Assembly: GCA_964584935.1 (NCBI GenBank)
Contig: CAZPBN010000009.1
Coordinates: 41,309 to 105,308 of the forward strand
Source of the DNA: CAZPBN01 sp964584935
GTDB lineage: Bacteria; Acidobacteriota; Aminicenantia; Aminicenantales; Aminicenantaceae
Length of the DNA stretch: 64,000 bases
Reading direction: 5' to 3'
Both the position numbers and the translations under genes were made by a program. Of the stretch, positions 38,507-47,520 are shown piece after piece (the first letter of the stretch is position 1; every line of letters starts with the position of its first letter). Below the pieces are notes generated by a model, which was not told the DNA's origin, did not search any database, and saw nothing but the letters and a program-made list of their open reading frames with translations.

Positions 38507-40042
38507 TTACCAGAAAATAATATACAGAGCTATGGTGACCGCAATGACCAGAACTCCCAGCCATACAACCGATGGTGATGGAGTCAATTCTATTTTACTC
38601 CGCAAAGGCAATTTTTTCCGTTGAGGAAGAGGTTTCCATAGAGTTACGATAGCCATGGCTAAAATCAAAGTCCCAAAAGTTATAGCCATCTTATTGAGAA
38701 AGACAATGTGATCAAAGCACTTGAAATGCAAAATTCCATAGACCGGGACATTCAAAATCAGGGCGGTGATGGCCGCTGATGAAGGGGCCTTTCTGAATAT
38801 GATGCCAAAAACAAAAGCAGCCAGTATTCCAGGGGAAATAAAACCCTGAAAATCCTGTATATAATGAAATATTCCTTTCAATTTGGGATTTCCCAACTGA
38901 GGAGCTATGAGGCATCCTATAATGACAAACACAACAGTCATGATGCGCCCTATTTTCATCAGATCGTCAGAAGAAGCATTGTTTTTCCAATGGCGTTTGT
39001 ATAAATCCATTGTGAAAATTGTGGAGGCCGAATTAAGCATGGAATCCAAGGAGCTCATGATCGCTCCAAAGATAGCGGCAAACATAAATCCTCTCAGCCC
39101 AGCAGGAATAAGATTCTTAATAAGAAGAGGATAAGCCTGGTCACTTGTCATCATCTGATTGCCATATAGTTTCAATGCCATAATCCCGGGAATAACAATG
39201 ATAAACGGTATCAAAAGTTTCAAAGCCGCAGCCAGCACAATCCCCATCTGGCCCTGTTTAAGGCTTTTGGCTCCCAGAGTTCTTTGGGTGATATACTGAT
39301 TAAGCCCCCAGTAATAAAAATTAGGAATCCATATGCCAACAATCAAAGCGGTCCAAGGAATCTCGGGATGATCAGAGGGAAGAACCATATGAAGCCTATC
39401 TGCGTTTGAGGCTATGAAATTTCCTATGCCGCCAATTTCTATAAATCCACAGATCAATACAAACATTCCTCCAATAATGAGAGCGGATCCTTGAATCAAA
39501 TCTGCCCATACCACCGCTTTCAATCCTCCATAAGTTGTATAAAAGGCGGCAACAATCCCAATGAGCCAAACAGCTTTGGTCAAATTCATACCAAAGATGG
39601 TATACAATGTCAGCCCCCCTGAATAAAGCACTGCCGCGATGGTCACCGCCACATAGATGATCATTGTATAAAATGCCATAATCGCCCGTGGTACTGGATT
39701 ATACCGGTATTCCAGAAATTCAGGGATGGTGTATATTCCGCTTCTCAAGAATCTGGGGAGAAAAAAAATGGCGACAAAAACTAGAGTTATGGCAGCAACC
39801 CATTCATAGCTAGCTACAGCTAATCCTACCCTTCCCGCTCCTTGACCGGACATCCCTACAAATTGTTCCGTAGAAATATTGGAAGCAATGAGAGAAAATC
39901 CTATAAGATACCATCCCAGATTTCTTCCAGCCAGAAAATAATCTTCACTCGATTTTTCCTTACGGCTTTTATAAAGGCTTGTCCCCACTACAAAACAGAT
40001 AAAGGCTAAAAATAAACTTATGTCAAGCCAGCTCAAATCCAT
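38507..40042 (-). CDS. Sodium:solute symporter, SGLT-like (SSS family)
   Basis: The 511-residue protein has about 14 membrane helices and typical SGLT features: DYFLAGRNLGWYLIGFSLIASNISTEQF near residues 34-61, GLKAVVWADLIQG, and LNQYITQRTLGAK. A strong AGGAGATAGG site precedes the ATG. It heads the minus-strand sugar block symporter-symporter-lacZ. It is more SGLT-like than its neighbour, so sodium-coupled hexose uptake is a reasonable inference. Confidence 0.85.
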   Translation of the reverse strand: MDLSWLDISLFLAFICFVVGTSLYKSRKEKSSEDYFLAGRNLGWYLIGFSLIASNISTEQFVGMSGQGAGRVGLAVASYEWVAAITLVFVAIFFLPRFLRSGIYTIPEFLEYRYNPVPRAIMAFYTMIIYVAVTIAAVLYSGGLTLYTIFGMNLTKAVWLIGIVAAFYTTYGGLKAVVWADLIQGSALIIGGMFVLICGFIEIGGIGNFIASNADRLHMVLPSDHPEIPWTALIVGIWIPNFYYWGLNQYITQRTLGAKSLKQGQMGIVLAAALKLLIPFIIVIPGIMALKLYGNQMMTSDQAYPLLIKNLIPAGLRGFMFAAIFGAIMSSLDSMLNSASTIFTMDLYKRHWKNNASSDDLMKIGRIMTVVFVIIGCLIAPQLGNPKLKGIFHYIQDFQGFISPGILAAFVFGIIFRKAPSSAAITALILNVPVYGILHFKCFDHIVFLNKMAITFGTLILAMAIVTLWKPLPQRKKLPLRSKIELTPSPSVVWLGVLVIAVTIALYIIFW

Positions 40043-40107
40043 TTCCTATCTCCTCTTTCCCTCAGTCTTGCATTATTTTTATCACTTCCTTTTTTATTCT
40101 CTTATCT

Positions 40108-40136
40108 TTCATAATTGATTTTATCTTAATTTTCAA
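40108..40136 (-). promoter_or_regulatory. Possible promoter of the symporter-lacZ operon
   Basis: On the minus strand TTGAAA (40131-40136) and TATGAA (40108-40113) are separated by 17 bases, about 65 bases before the symporter ATG. The -10 is only a 4/6 match. The rest of the 258-base gap 40043-40300 shows no gene. Confidence 0.3.
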
Positions 40137-40300
40137 GAGGGATACAATCACAATAGGAGGAAACACCATATATACAGGAAGGTAAAACAGTTCTTATTCT
40201 TTTTTGGTTTTCATTTTATTTTTTTTATCGTGCACTTGCTTCTATCAAAAACACTCTTTCATATTTTTAAAAAAATAAGGTAAATAGGTAAAGTGTCCCC

Positions 40301-41953
40301 TTATTCTTGAAAATGAATAAATTTTTCTTCCTCTGGATCGAATCGATTCAATCCCCCCAGGGTTCCCACCCAGAAATTTCCCTCGGAATCTTCGAGCATG
40401 GTGTACACATTGTTATTAATCAGAGAGAAAGGGTTCTCTGGATCTCTTTTATAGACAATAAATTTATTATTAACCGGGTCATACTTATTGAGTCCCCCGT
40501 CAATGGTTCCAAACCACATATTTCCGGATTTATCTTCATAGATCATTCTAATCTGGTTACTGCTTAAACTCTCAGGATCGGACGGATCGTGTTTAAAGTG
40601 TTGAAAAGACTCTGTCTCTCTGTCAAAAATATCAATTCCTCCCTTGTCCGTCCCTATCCATAGAATTCCTCTAGAATCTTCATATAGGAATCTCATCACA
40701 TTGTCACTGAGGCTATGGGGATCATCCTTTTTATGAAAATAATGAGTAGATATATTTTTATCCCTGTCCAGACGATTCAAACCATTTTCAGTCCCTACCC
40801 ATAGAATACCTTTTCTATCCTCAAATATTGTCCAGACCACACGGTGACTTAGAGATAATTTTCTGTTCGGATTGACTTCTATGCTTTCAAAATGCTTCAT
40901 TCTGTTACTTAATTTATTGATTCCATTATTATCCGTTCCTATCCATAACACTCCTGATGCATCCTCGGTAATCACATTAATATTATCATCACTGAGACTT
41001 TCCCGAACTGAGGGATTGTGTTTAAAAATGACAAATGAGTCTTCTTCTCTGTCTATTTTATACAATCCTTCTCCTGCTGTTCCAATCCATAAAATCCCTT
41101 CTGAATCCTCATAAATGGATTTTATATTTATATTATTTAAGCCAGAATCAATGATGAAACCATAATCCGCATCTTCCAATTCATCATTTTTAACTTCTTT
41201 TCCATACAATCCTTTCGAAGTTCCTATCCATAAAATTCCGTTCCTATCGATAAAAAGTGTATTGATATTAGAACCGGAAAAGCTTCCGGGATCCTTCTGA
41301 TTATTCATATACTGTTTGTACTCATCCCTATTTTTGTTAATGCTGAAAAGACCGGCTCGGGTGCCAATCCATAACCCGCCCTTATCATCCTTTACAATGG
41401 AAGTAATGATCTCTATTCCCTCAGATTGATTCTGTTTCGGCTTCAGTTCAAAACGGAAAAACTTCCCAGTATTGAAATTAAATCTGTTCAATCCTCCCCC
41501 GTCCGTCCCAATCCAAAAAATCCCATCTCCTTCTTCCAGTATGGCAGTAACAAAATCATTGCTCAAACTGGAAGAATCCGAAGGATCATGTTTATAATTC
41601 ATAAATTTGTTCAGCCCAGGATCCATTCGATTCAATCCTCCTCCCTCAGTTCCTATCCACAAAACACCGGTATAGTCCACACATAAAGAAATAATATTGT
41701 TATCGGGCAGACTTTGGGGCGCTCCGATCCTGCGTTTGTAAATTTCAAACCTATTGCCATCATATTTATTCAAACCGTCCAGCGTTCCAAACCACATAAA
41801 TCCTTCTTTATCCTGAACGATACAAAACACTTGACTTTGAGATAAACCTTCCTTTAAAGACAAATATGTAAACTGGGCGTGTGATTCTCTTAACCATAAG
41901 AAAAAAACTGAAAATAAGACAAAGAATACACAGGCAAATGATTTATCTCTCAT
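40301..41953 (-). CDS. Exported propeller protein of the two-component regulator propeller (reg_prop) type, no kinase domain
   Basis: From ATG 41953 the product has 550 residues: a signal peptide (about 1-27) followed by about 12 repeats of 40-46 residues. Each has the pattern GxLWIGTxxGGLNRxD...FxxFKHDPxxPxSLSxNxIxxIxED. These repeats form the sensor propellers of hybrid two-component proteins that sense glycans in Bacteroidetes-like systems. Here the frame ends right after the last repeat, with no Y_Y_Y domain, membrane helix or kinase. It could be a secreted binding protein, a truncated sensor, or half of a split receptor. It neighbours the sugar-use block. Confidence 0.82.
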   Translation of the reverse strand: MRDKSFACVFFVLFSVFFLWLRESHAQFTYLSLKEGLSQSQVFCIVQDKEGFMWFGTLDGLNKYDGNRFEIYKRRIGAPQSLPDNNIISLCVDYTGVLWIGTEGGGLNRMDPGLNKFMNYKHDPSDSSSLSNDFVTAILEEGDGIFWIGTDGGGLNRFNFNTGKFFRFELKPKQNQSEGIEIITSIVKDDKGGLWIGTRAGLFSINKNRDEYKQYMNNQKDPGSFSGSNINTLFIDRNGILWIGTSKGLYGKEVKNDELEDADYGFIIDSGLNNINIKSIYEDSEGILWIGTAGEGLYKIDREEDSFVIFKHNPSVRESLSDDNINVITEDASGVLWIGTDNNGINKLSNRMKHFESIEVNPNRKLSLSHRVVWTIFEDRKGILWVGTENGLNRLDRDKNISTHYFHKKDDPHSLSDNVMRFLYEDSRGILWIGTDKGGIDIFDRETESFQHFKHDPSDPESLSSNQIRMIYEDKSGNMWFGTIDGGLNKYDPVNNKFIVYKRDPENPFSLINNNVYTMLEDSEGNFWVGTLGGLNRFDPEEEKFIHFQE

Positions 41954-42024
41954 ATCACAAAAATCCTGATCCGAAACCATTGGCAAAAAATAATTGAAAA
42001 AGCCATTTTAAAATTAATATTCAT

Positions 42025-43131
42025 TCAATAATTTCCATACGCAACATCAAACATTGTTTTATAAACACTGCAATAAAAATCTTTCTTATAGAGATCTCCG
42101 TAGAAACCATAAGTTCTCACTGGACAACCTCCAAAACAAAGTTGAATATATGGACAGGATTGACAATACTCATTGATAATTCTGTCCGCTCTTTTATAGA
42201 TTTTTTCTCTAAAGCGATTCCTATCAATATCGTCAAGATTCTGTTTGAGTAAATTTCCAAAAATAAATTCACTGTCCCCTTCCAACCAACAGTCACAAAG
42301 AGTACAGTTTCCATTAGGGCCTATAGCCATAAAATTCTCTGCACACACCCGGCTGAAAATACAGGGACGCCTCTCAACACTGAAGTTTTCAACAGCGAAT
42401 AAAACATATTGGAATGGATTTATATAAAAATTTCTATCCTTGATTTCTTTTATGTAAAATAAGAATAGCTCTCTCACAAACGTATCTAAAAGTGGAAGAG
42501 AATTGTGCATTTCCCTTTTGAGTTTTTCCTGTGCATTAAAGGGAAAAGGAAAATTTAACTGGATGGAATTAACTCCAATTTTATTCATATAAAAATCAAT
42601 GAACGAACGAGGACCTATCTGGAAAGACTCCTGGTTGGGAATGGAAATAATGTTGACAAGAATTCCATCTGATTTTGCCATAACATATTTTTCGTGCCAC
42701 TCATCGATATACTCCTCAATTCCTCCATTTTTTGTTTTTCTATACATATTGGGGTAATCAAGGGAAGAACCCACTTTTCCTTCGAAATGTTCCTTGATTA
42801 ATTTCCCCCAGCTTGAATCATATTCAATGAGATTAGATTGAATACAATTCCTGAATTCCATACCTTCTCTTTGAAACAACTTTTCTTGAATTTTGATGAT
42901 ATTGTAAAAATAGTCAGTCCCTAAAATCATCACTTCCCCACCCTGCCAATAGAAATGAATCTTATTCACTCCTTTATTCTTTAAATGTCTCACTAGTTTT
43001 TCACATATAATCTCAAATTCAGACTCATGAAGCTTATCTTTTCTTTTTTTCCCTTGAAAGCAATAAAGGCAATCACAATTACAATCTGTAGTAGGGATCA
43101 TAATCAAGGAAAATTCTTTATTATTCAACAT
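42025..43131 (-). CDS. Radical SAM/SPASM peptide-modifying-type enzyme (distal gene of exporter operon)
   Basis: From ATG 43131 the protein has 368 residues. The radical SAM motif is C17-x3-C21-x2-C24. A YWQGGE strand motif follows. The C-terminal SPASM domain has the CAENFMAIGPNGNC spacing, then CQSCPYIQLCFGGCP and a late Cys, enough for auxiliary 4Fe-4S clusters. The architecture resembles anaerobic sulfatase maturases and RiPP maturases (GrrM/XyeB-like). It lies after a second radical SAM gene in an operon with TolC, HlyD and a MacB-like permease. No sulfatase is nearby, which favours a peptide substrate. A longer GTG start at 43161 is possible. Confidence 0.82.
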   Translation of the reverse strand: MLNNKEFSLIMIPTTDCNCDCLYCFQGKKRKDKLHESEFEIICEKLVRHLKNKGVNKIHFYWQGGEVMILGTDYFYNIIKIQEKLFQREGMEFRNCIQSNLIEYDSSWGKLIKEHFEGKVGSSLDYPNMYRKTKNGGIEEYIDEWHEKYVMAKSDGILVNIISIPNQESFQIGPRSFIDFYMNKIGVNSIQLNFPFPFNAQEKLKREMHNSLPLLDTFVRELFLFYIKEIKDRNFYINPFQYVLFAVENFSVERRPCIFSRVCAENFMAIGPNGNCTLCDCWLEGDSEFIFGNLLKQNLDDIDRNRFREKIYKRADRIINEYCQSCPYIQLCFGGCPVRTYGFYGDLYKKDFYCSVYKTMFDVAYGNY

Positions 43132-43218
43132 TTTGTTTTCTTTCAAATATGAGGAGTCCACATATTGAATCTCATAGAGATATCATACTTTTACCAGCGG
43201 CACTTGAAATGCTATAAA

Positions 43219-43278
43219 TCAAATCCGCTGATCAAACATCGGAAGGCTCTCTGGACCCGGAGAGAATATTCCTCTCAC
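43219..43278 (-). CDS. Candidate 19-residue peptide frame between two radical SAM genes
   Basis: A GTG (43278) lies 7 bases after a perfect AGGAGG (43286-43291) that overlaps the stop of the upstream radical SAM gene. The frame encodes 19 residues with a Ser-Pro-Gly-Pro turn and ends at TGA 43219-43221. The position is right for a RiPP precursor or a coupling leader, but the peptide lacks a clear leader/core division and may be chance. Confidence 0.2.
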   Translation of the reverse strand: MRGIFSPGPESLPMFDQRI

Positions 43279-43289
43279 TATCAAGCCTC

Positions 43290-45083
43290 CTATGACATAT
43301 TCTCTCTTAAATCCTTATTTCCCTTAACATGCTTTCTAATGAAATCAATGAGTTCTGTTTCTCCATAATGATTCAAATAATTCTTGTCAAAACCACAACA
43401 TTTGTTCCTATGAACGCATTTTCTTTGCTCACATATATCTAAAAATCGATTATAAACAAGGGAAGAATCTTTGGGAATTTGCTTTTTCACTTTGATATCA
43501 TCATAAAGCAGCTCATCTTTTTTCTGTAAAAAATTAATATTCACATTTTCAGGAACAAAGCATCTGGGAATATTATCGAAATAAACATGGGGAAACATAT
43601 AAGCTTTGAATGATTTCAAGGCTTCATATATATCGGAATACTTGGGTATATTGGTAGGATCATTCAAAACATTTCCTGACCATTCAGGATAACAAATGCT
43701 ATGCATTCTGACGTAATTCCTTAATGAAAACTCGGCAATTTTATTAAGATCTCCAAGGTTGAATAAAGTGAGACAGGTATTGATATTCAGTTGTATATTC
43801 TCGGAATACTTTTTCCAGAGATCAATAAAATCAAGGATTTCCTTAAAACTTCCTTCTCTTCGAACCGATTGATCGTGAGATTTTTCAAATCCGTGAACAG
43901 AAAGCAGGAAACTTGTAACTCCCCGTTCCTTAAACTCCTCCATCTTTTCTTCAGTCATATTGTATCCATTGGTAAAAATAATAGCTTCCTTGACGCCTCT
44001 CTTTCTCGCTTTCCTTACCAATTCGGAAAGATTGGGATTCAAAGTGGTCTCTCCGGCACCACTAAAGGAAATACTTCTGATATTGGCTTTTAAAAGATTA
44101 TCGAGAGATTTTTCAACTTTGGAGTAATAGTCAGGAATTTGTTCCTTTCTCTTGTTTGCCACAGAACAAAACACACAATTATTCACACATTTCTGGGAAA
44201 CAAACAGAGTGGCATCTTTCAAGGCTCTTTCTTTTTCCTTTTTTTCTTTTACTTCTGCAAAATACTTTCTCGCATATTCCATCTCTTCTTTCAGCGTGTC
44301 AAAAAAGGATAGCCAGGAACATTCTTTTTTATCTGAAAAGAGCAAGAAAAAACCGCCGCAAAGATGAAAATTGGGACAAGACACACATTTTTTTTCTTTA
44401 TCGGCAAGCTGTTCATAGTAATTCTTCACAAAAATTTTTGCTTCTTTTCTTATGTTTCCTATATCCGCTTCTATTGTCCCAAAACTTGGTATTCTTTGAT
44501 CAGGAAATATGGAACGAATTTCCTTCTCATCGATCACAAAATACAATTCATTTCTAAAACCAAGATAGTAATCAAGAAGTGACATTTCTCTTTTTGCCAA
44601 ATATCTTTCCATCAAAAAATGGAAAGGAAAAATTCTTTTATTAATAAGGGGAGTGTGCATATAGAAATCCAATAAGTCTTTAAAAATTTGAGGAATATTG
44701 TGTTCAATATGGTCTAAAATGATTTTTACTTGAAAATTATATTTTGACCATACTTGGGTTTTTTTCCGAAATTCATTATCAGAACTTTTTAATATTATTT
44801 CCGTTTTTCTTTTGGAAAGCTTTTCAACGATTTCAGAAAAGTTCACTTTTCCTTCCGGGCGCATCATAAGAAACATTTCTTCAGGGATGTCCTGGAAATA
44901 CGAATACCAATCTTTGGAATTGAGGTTCCCGGTATAATCAAATCCCTTTATAGTAAATTTGTTTTTATATTCCTTATATTTCTCAATAAGAAAAGAAATA
45001 TCGGTTCCTCTCAATATATAATCACAATCTTCTCTTCCCAATTCTTTATCAGCAGGATAATTTAATATTATTCTTTCACTCAT
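43290..45083 (-). CDS. Large radical SAM protein with an N-terminal Cys-cluster domain
   Basis: The 597-residue protein has an unusual order. Residues 1-230 match no domain I recognise. A SPASM-like cluster motif follows (C233-x2-C236-x5-C242-GG, plus C255), then a Lys/Glu helix, then the radical SAM domain with C299-x3-C303-x2-C306 and a SGAGETTLNP strand. The tail has Cys508 and a second cluster motif (C551, C556, C562, C563). The N-terminal part may be a degenerate radical SAM/SPASM unit fused to an active one. Its ATG overlaps the permease stop by 8 bases. Role inferred: peptide or protein maturation coupled to export. Confidence 0.72.
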   Translation of the reverse strand: MSERIILNYPADKELGREDCDYILRGTDISFLIEKYKEYKNKFTIKGFDYTGNLNSKDWYSYFQDIPEEMFLMMRPEGKVNFSEIVEKLSKRKTEIILKSSDNEFRKKTQVWSKYNFQVKIILDHIEHNIPQIFKDLLDFYMHTPLINKRIFPFHFLMERYLAKREMSLLDYYLGFRNELYFVIDEKEIRSIFPDQRIPSFGTIEADIGNIRKEAKIFVKNYYEQLADKEKKCVSCPNFHLCGGFFLLFSDKKECSWLSFFDTLKEEMEYARKYFAEVKEKKEKERALKDATLFVSQKCVNNCVFCSVANKRKEQIPDYYSKVEKSLDNLLKANIRSISFSGAGETTLNPNLSELVRKARKRGVKEAIIFTNGYNMTEEKMEEFKERGVTSFLLSVHGFEKSHDQSVRREGSFKEILDFIDLWKKYSENIQLNINTCLTLFNLGDLNKIAEFSLRNYVRMHSICYPEWSGNVLNDPTNIPKYSDIYEALKSFKAYMFPHVYFDNIPRCFVPENVNINFLQKKDELLYDDIKVKKQIPKDSSLVYNRFLDICEQRKCVHRNKCCGFDKNYLNHYGETELIDFIRKHVKGNKDLRENMS

Positions 45084-46290
45084 ATCTCAAAGCCTCCACA
45101 GGCTGCACTATTGAAGCCCTGTAAGCAGGATAAAATCCTGATAATATCCCTATCAAACAGACAGATATAAAGCTTATCACGATTATAGCCGGAGACCAAA
45201 TAGCCGTCCATTTTATTGAATAATTCAAGAAGACCGCTAAAAGGCTGGTTACTCCTCTTCCAAGATAAGTTCCTATCAAGATCCCAAATATTCCTCCTAT
45301 TATACTGATTATGGCTGCCTCCAGGAGAAATTGGATGAGTATATCCCGTTTTGTGGCTCCAACAGACCTTTTTATGCCTATTTCTTTGGTCCGATCACGG
45401 ACAGAAACAAGCATGATATTCATAATCCCAATCCCCCCTACTAATAGAGAAATAAGAGCCAGTGAAATCATGAGCAGTTGAAAAACACTGGCAATTCTTT
45501 CTCTCTGCTGTAAAAAAACCTCCTGACACCATACATTGAAATTTTTCTCTCCATGATGTTCTGTTAACTTCACTGTAATTTCTTCGACCATCGATTGTGC
45601 CTGGGAAGGATCAAAAGTGCTGATGGATATTGTATCTATTTTTTCTCCAATATTTTGTTTTCTTTGCACATTTTTTATGGGAACAATCGCTCTATCGTTA
45701 TAGTTGAAATACATGGTTTCAGGTTTTTCTTGGAGAACTCCCACCACAGTGGAAAATTCATTGCCTATAAAAATGGTCATTCCTATCGGATTTTCATCTT
45801 CAAATAAATCCGTTGCCAGCTCCGATCCAAGAACACAAACATTTCTAGAATTTTTCATATCGAACTCATTTAGAAATCTTCCCGCTTTCATTTTCAAATT
45901 TTGTGTGTACTGGTTCTCCGGAGTTGTGCCTTCGACATGTTTCAAATATCTCTGTTGACCAAAACGGATGACTTCATCATAAAGAATTTGCGGAGCGATG
46001 TATTGAATGTGACTGATATTTTTTTTCAAAAAATCAATGTCATCCATATTCAATTCCAGTCTGGATATCCAGGGTTCTTTGGTACTGGGGATTCGTATGC
46101 TTCTTATATAAACAAGATTCACTCCCATTTCTTTAATATCAGATAGGATTTGGGTTCTTGCATTACTCCCCACAGCAAAAGTGGCAACAAATGTGGCGCT
46201 GGCAATGGATATCCCCAGAACAGCGAGAAAAGAGACCAGTTTATGACTGGAAAATCGCGAAAAGGCTGACTTGACAAACTCCCAGAACAT
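45076..46290 (-). CDS. MacB/FtsX-type ABC permease
   Basis: The 404-residue protein has the MacB permease layout: one N-terminal helix (about 15-40), a large periplasmic domain (about 45-265) and three C-terminal helices with the FtsX region (GGIGIMNIMLVSVRDRTKEIGIKRSVGA). It would assemble with the HlyD-like and TolC-like proteins encoded just upstream. The matching ATPase (MacB nucleotide-binding domain) is neither fused nor encoded in the window, so it must come from elsewhere. Spacing to the HlyD gene is 24 bases. Confidence 0.88.
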   Translation of the reverse strand: MFWEFVKSAFSRFSSHKLVSFLAVLGISIASATFVATFAVGSNARTQILSDIKEMGVNLVYIRSIRIPSTKEPWISRLELNMDDIDFLKKNISHIQYIAPQILYDEVIRFGQQRYLKHVEGTTPENQYTQNLKMKAGRFLNEFDMKNSRNVCVLGSELATDLFEDENPIGMTIFIGNEFSTVVGVLQEKPETMYFNYNDRAIVPIKNVQRKQNIGEKIDTISISTFDPSQAQSMVEEITVKLTEHHGEKNFNVWCQEVFLQQRERIASVFQLLMISLALISLLVGGIGIMNIMLVSVRDRTKEIGIKRSVGATKRDILIQFLLEAAIISIIGGIFGILIGTYLGRGVTSLLAVFLNYSIKWTAIWSPAIIVISFISVCLIGILSGFYPAYRASIVQPVEALRYE

Positions 46291-46314
46291 TAGAATACTG
46301 ATTTAACCTCTAAT

Positions 46315-47520
46315 TCAAAATCGTTCATAAGGATAAATGATGGTATCTCCTTCTTTGAGTCCTTTCCTAATTTCAATATATTTTGTATCGTCAAATCCTG
46401 TCTCAACAGGCACTTCTTCAATGTGATCATCCGTTTTCTTTAATACCGTACTCTTCCCCTCTTTTTGAATAAGATATTTCAAGGGAACAACCAAAACATC
46501 AGGTCTTTTGTCTACCAGAAAAACAACTTCAACATTGCTGCCCACTCTGAATCTCTCTTCAATATTCGATGCCTGAAGATAACAAGGAAACCTATTCCCT
46601 GAAGCCGATTTCTCAGCAACCTGGCTTATTCGCTTCAAGGAAGCTGGTATTCTTTTTTCTCCGCTTCGAACATAGATCTCAGCTCCCTCTTCGATCCTCC
46701 AAATATCGCTTTCAAACAGGTATGTCTTTATTTCCACTTTATCCATATCAGCTATTCGAATAACCACTTCATTTTTTGGTGCAAACCCACCTACTTTCAC
46801 TCTTTCCATCCAGATGACTTTGCCATCAACAGGAGATTCAAGACAGCACTCTTCCAGAACCTTATCAACCTGTTTCAATTGGAATTTCAAGCTTTCCAGA
46901 GTTTTTGAAAGTGCTTCTGTTTTCAAGCTTTCGTATTCCAGGTTTTTTTCCTCTTCGTTAAGAACTTTTAAGGTGTTTTCTAAAACTTCAGTCTGGTTTT
47001 CGATAAAATCAAGTTTTTCTTTTGAAATCAATTCTTCAGAAAACATTTCCCTTGCTGCTTCCAGTTTTCTCTTGCTGATTGAAACAGAATTCTCTGTCTC
47101 TAATATTTTTTCTTCAATTTCCAGCTTTCTTTTTGAATCCATTACCGAAGAAGTCCTTAAATCATATTCGGTTTTCAGAATCCTTGCTTCAAGACTCTTT
47201 TTCTGAGATAGGATTTGAGTGTTATCAATACATAGGAGCATATCTCCCTCATTCACAGGATCGTCTTCAGAAACAAAAACTCTGGTTATTTTCTCGCTCA
47301 AGGGGAATCTTAAGCTATAGACTTCAACCGGGCTCACTTCCCCCACTTCCGTTAATTTATCATGCAAATCCATCCGGAAAACTTTAAATGGTCGCTCAAG
47401 AGAGGACCGGCTCTCACCAATCTTTCCACTTCCGGGTTTCACAATTAATAAAAATAAAATAATAATAACAATAATGGATATGATTGAAATCAAAATAAGA
47501 AATCTCTGTTTTTGTTTCAT
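46315..47520 (-). CDS. HlyD/MacA-type periplasmic adaptor protein
   Basis: The 401-residue protein has one N-terminal membrane helix (about residues 8-28). A split lipoyl-like domain surrounds a long coiled coil (about 105-225), followed by beta-barrel and membrane-proximal domains. This is the MacA/HlyD adaptor pattern. Its ATG directly follows the TolC-family stop (TAGATG), and the permease gene follows it. Together they form a tripartite export route. Confidence 0.87.
   Translation of the reverse strand: MKQKQRFLILISIISIIVIIILFLLIVKPGSGKIGESRSSLERPFKVFRMDLHDKLTEVGEVSPVEVYSLRFPLSEKITRVFVSEDDPVNEGDMLLCIDNTQILSQKKSLEARILKTEYDLRTSSVMDSKRKLEIEEKILETENSVSISKRKLEAAREMFSEELISKEKLDFIENQTEVLENTLKVLNEEEKNLEYESLKTEALSKTLESLKFQLKQVDKVLEECCLESPVDGKVIWMERVKVGGFAPKNEVVIRIADMDKVEIKTYLFESDIWRIEEGAEIYVRSGEKRIPASLKRISQVAEKSASGNRFPCYLQASNIEERFRVGSNVEVVFLVDKRPDVLVVPLKYLIQKEGKSTVLKKTDDHIEEVPVETGFDDTKYIEIRKGLKEGDTIIYPYERF

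Noticed and set aside
40301..41953. Regular repeats that could suggest a CRISPR or tandem DNA repeat
   Set aside because: Repeats are at protein level (about 130 bases, divergent in DNA), encoding beta-propeller blades.
42025..43131. Anaerobic sulfatase maturase identity for the radical SAM/SPASM proteins
   Set aside because: No sulfatase gene is present in the 64 kb; neighbours are peptide-like and export genes, so a RiPP or protein-maturation role is preferred, without excluding a distant sulfatase.
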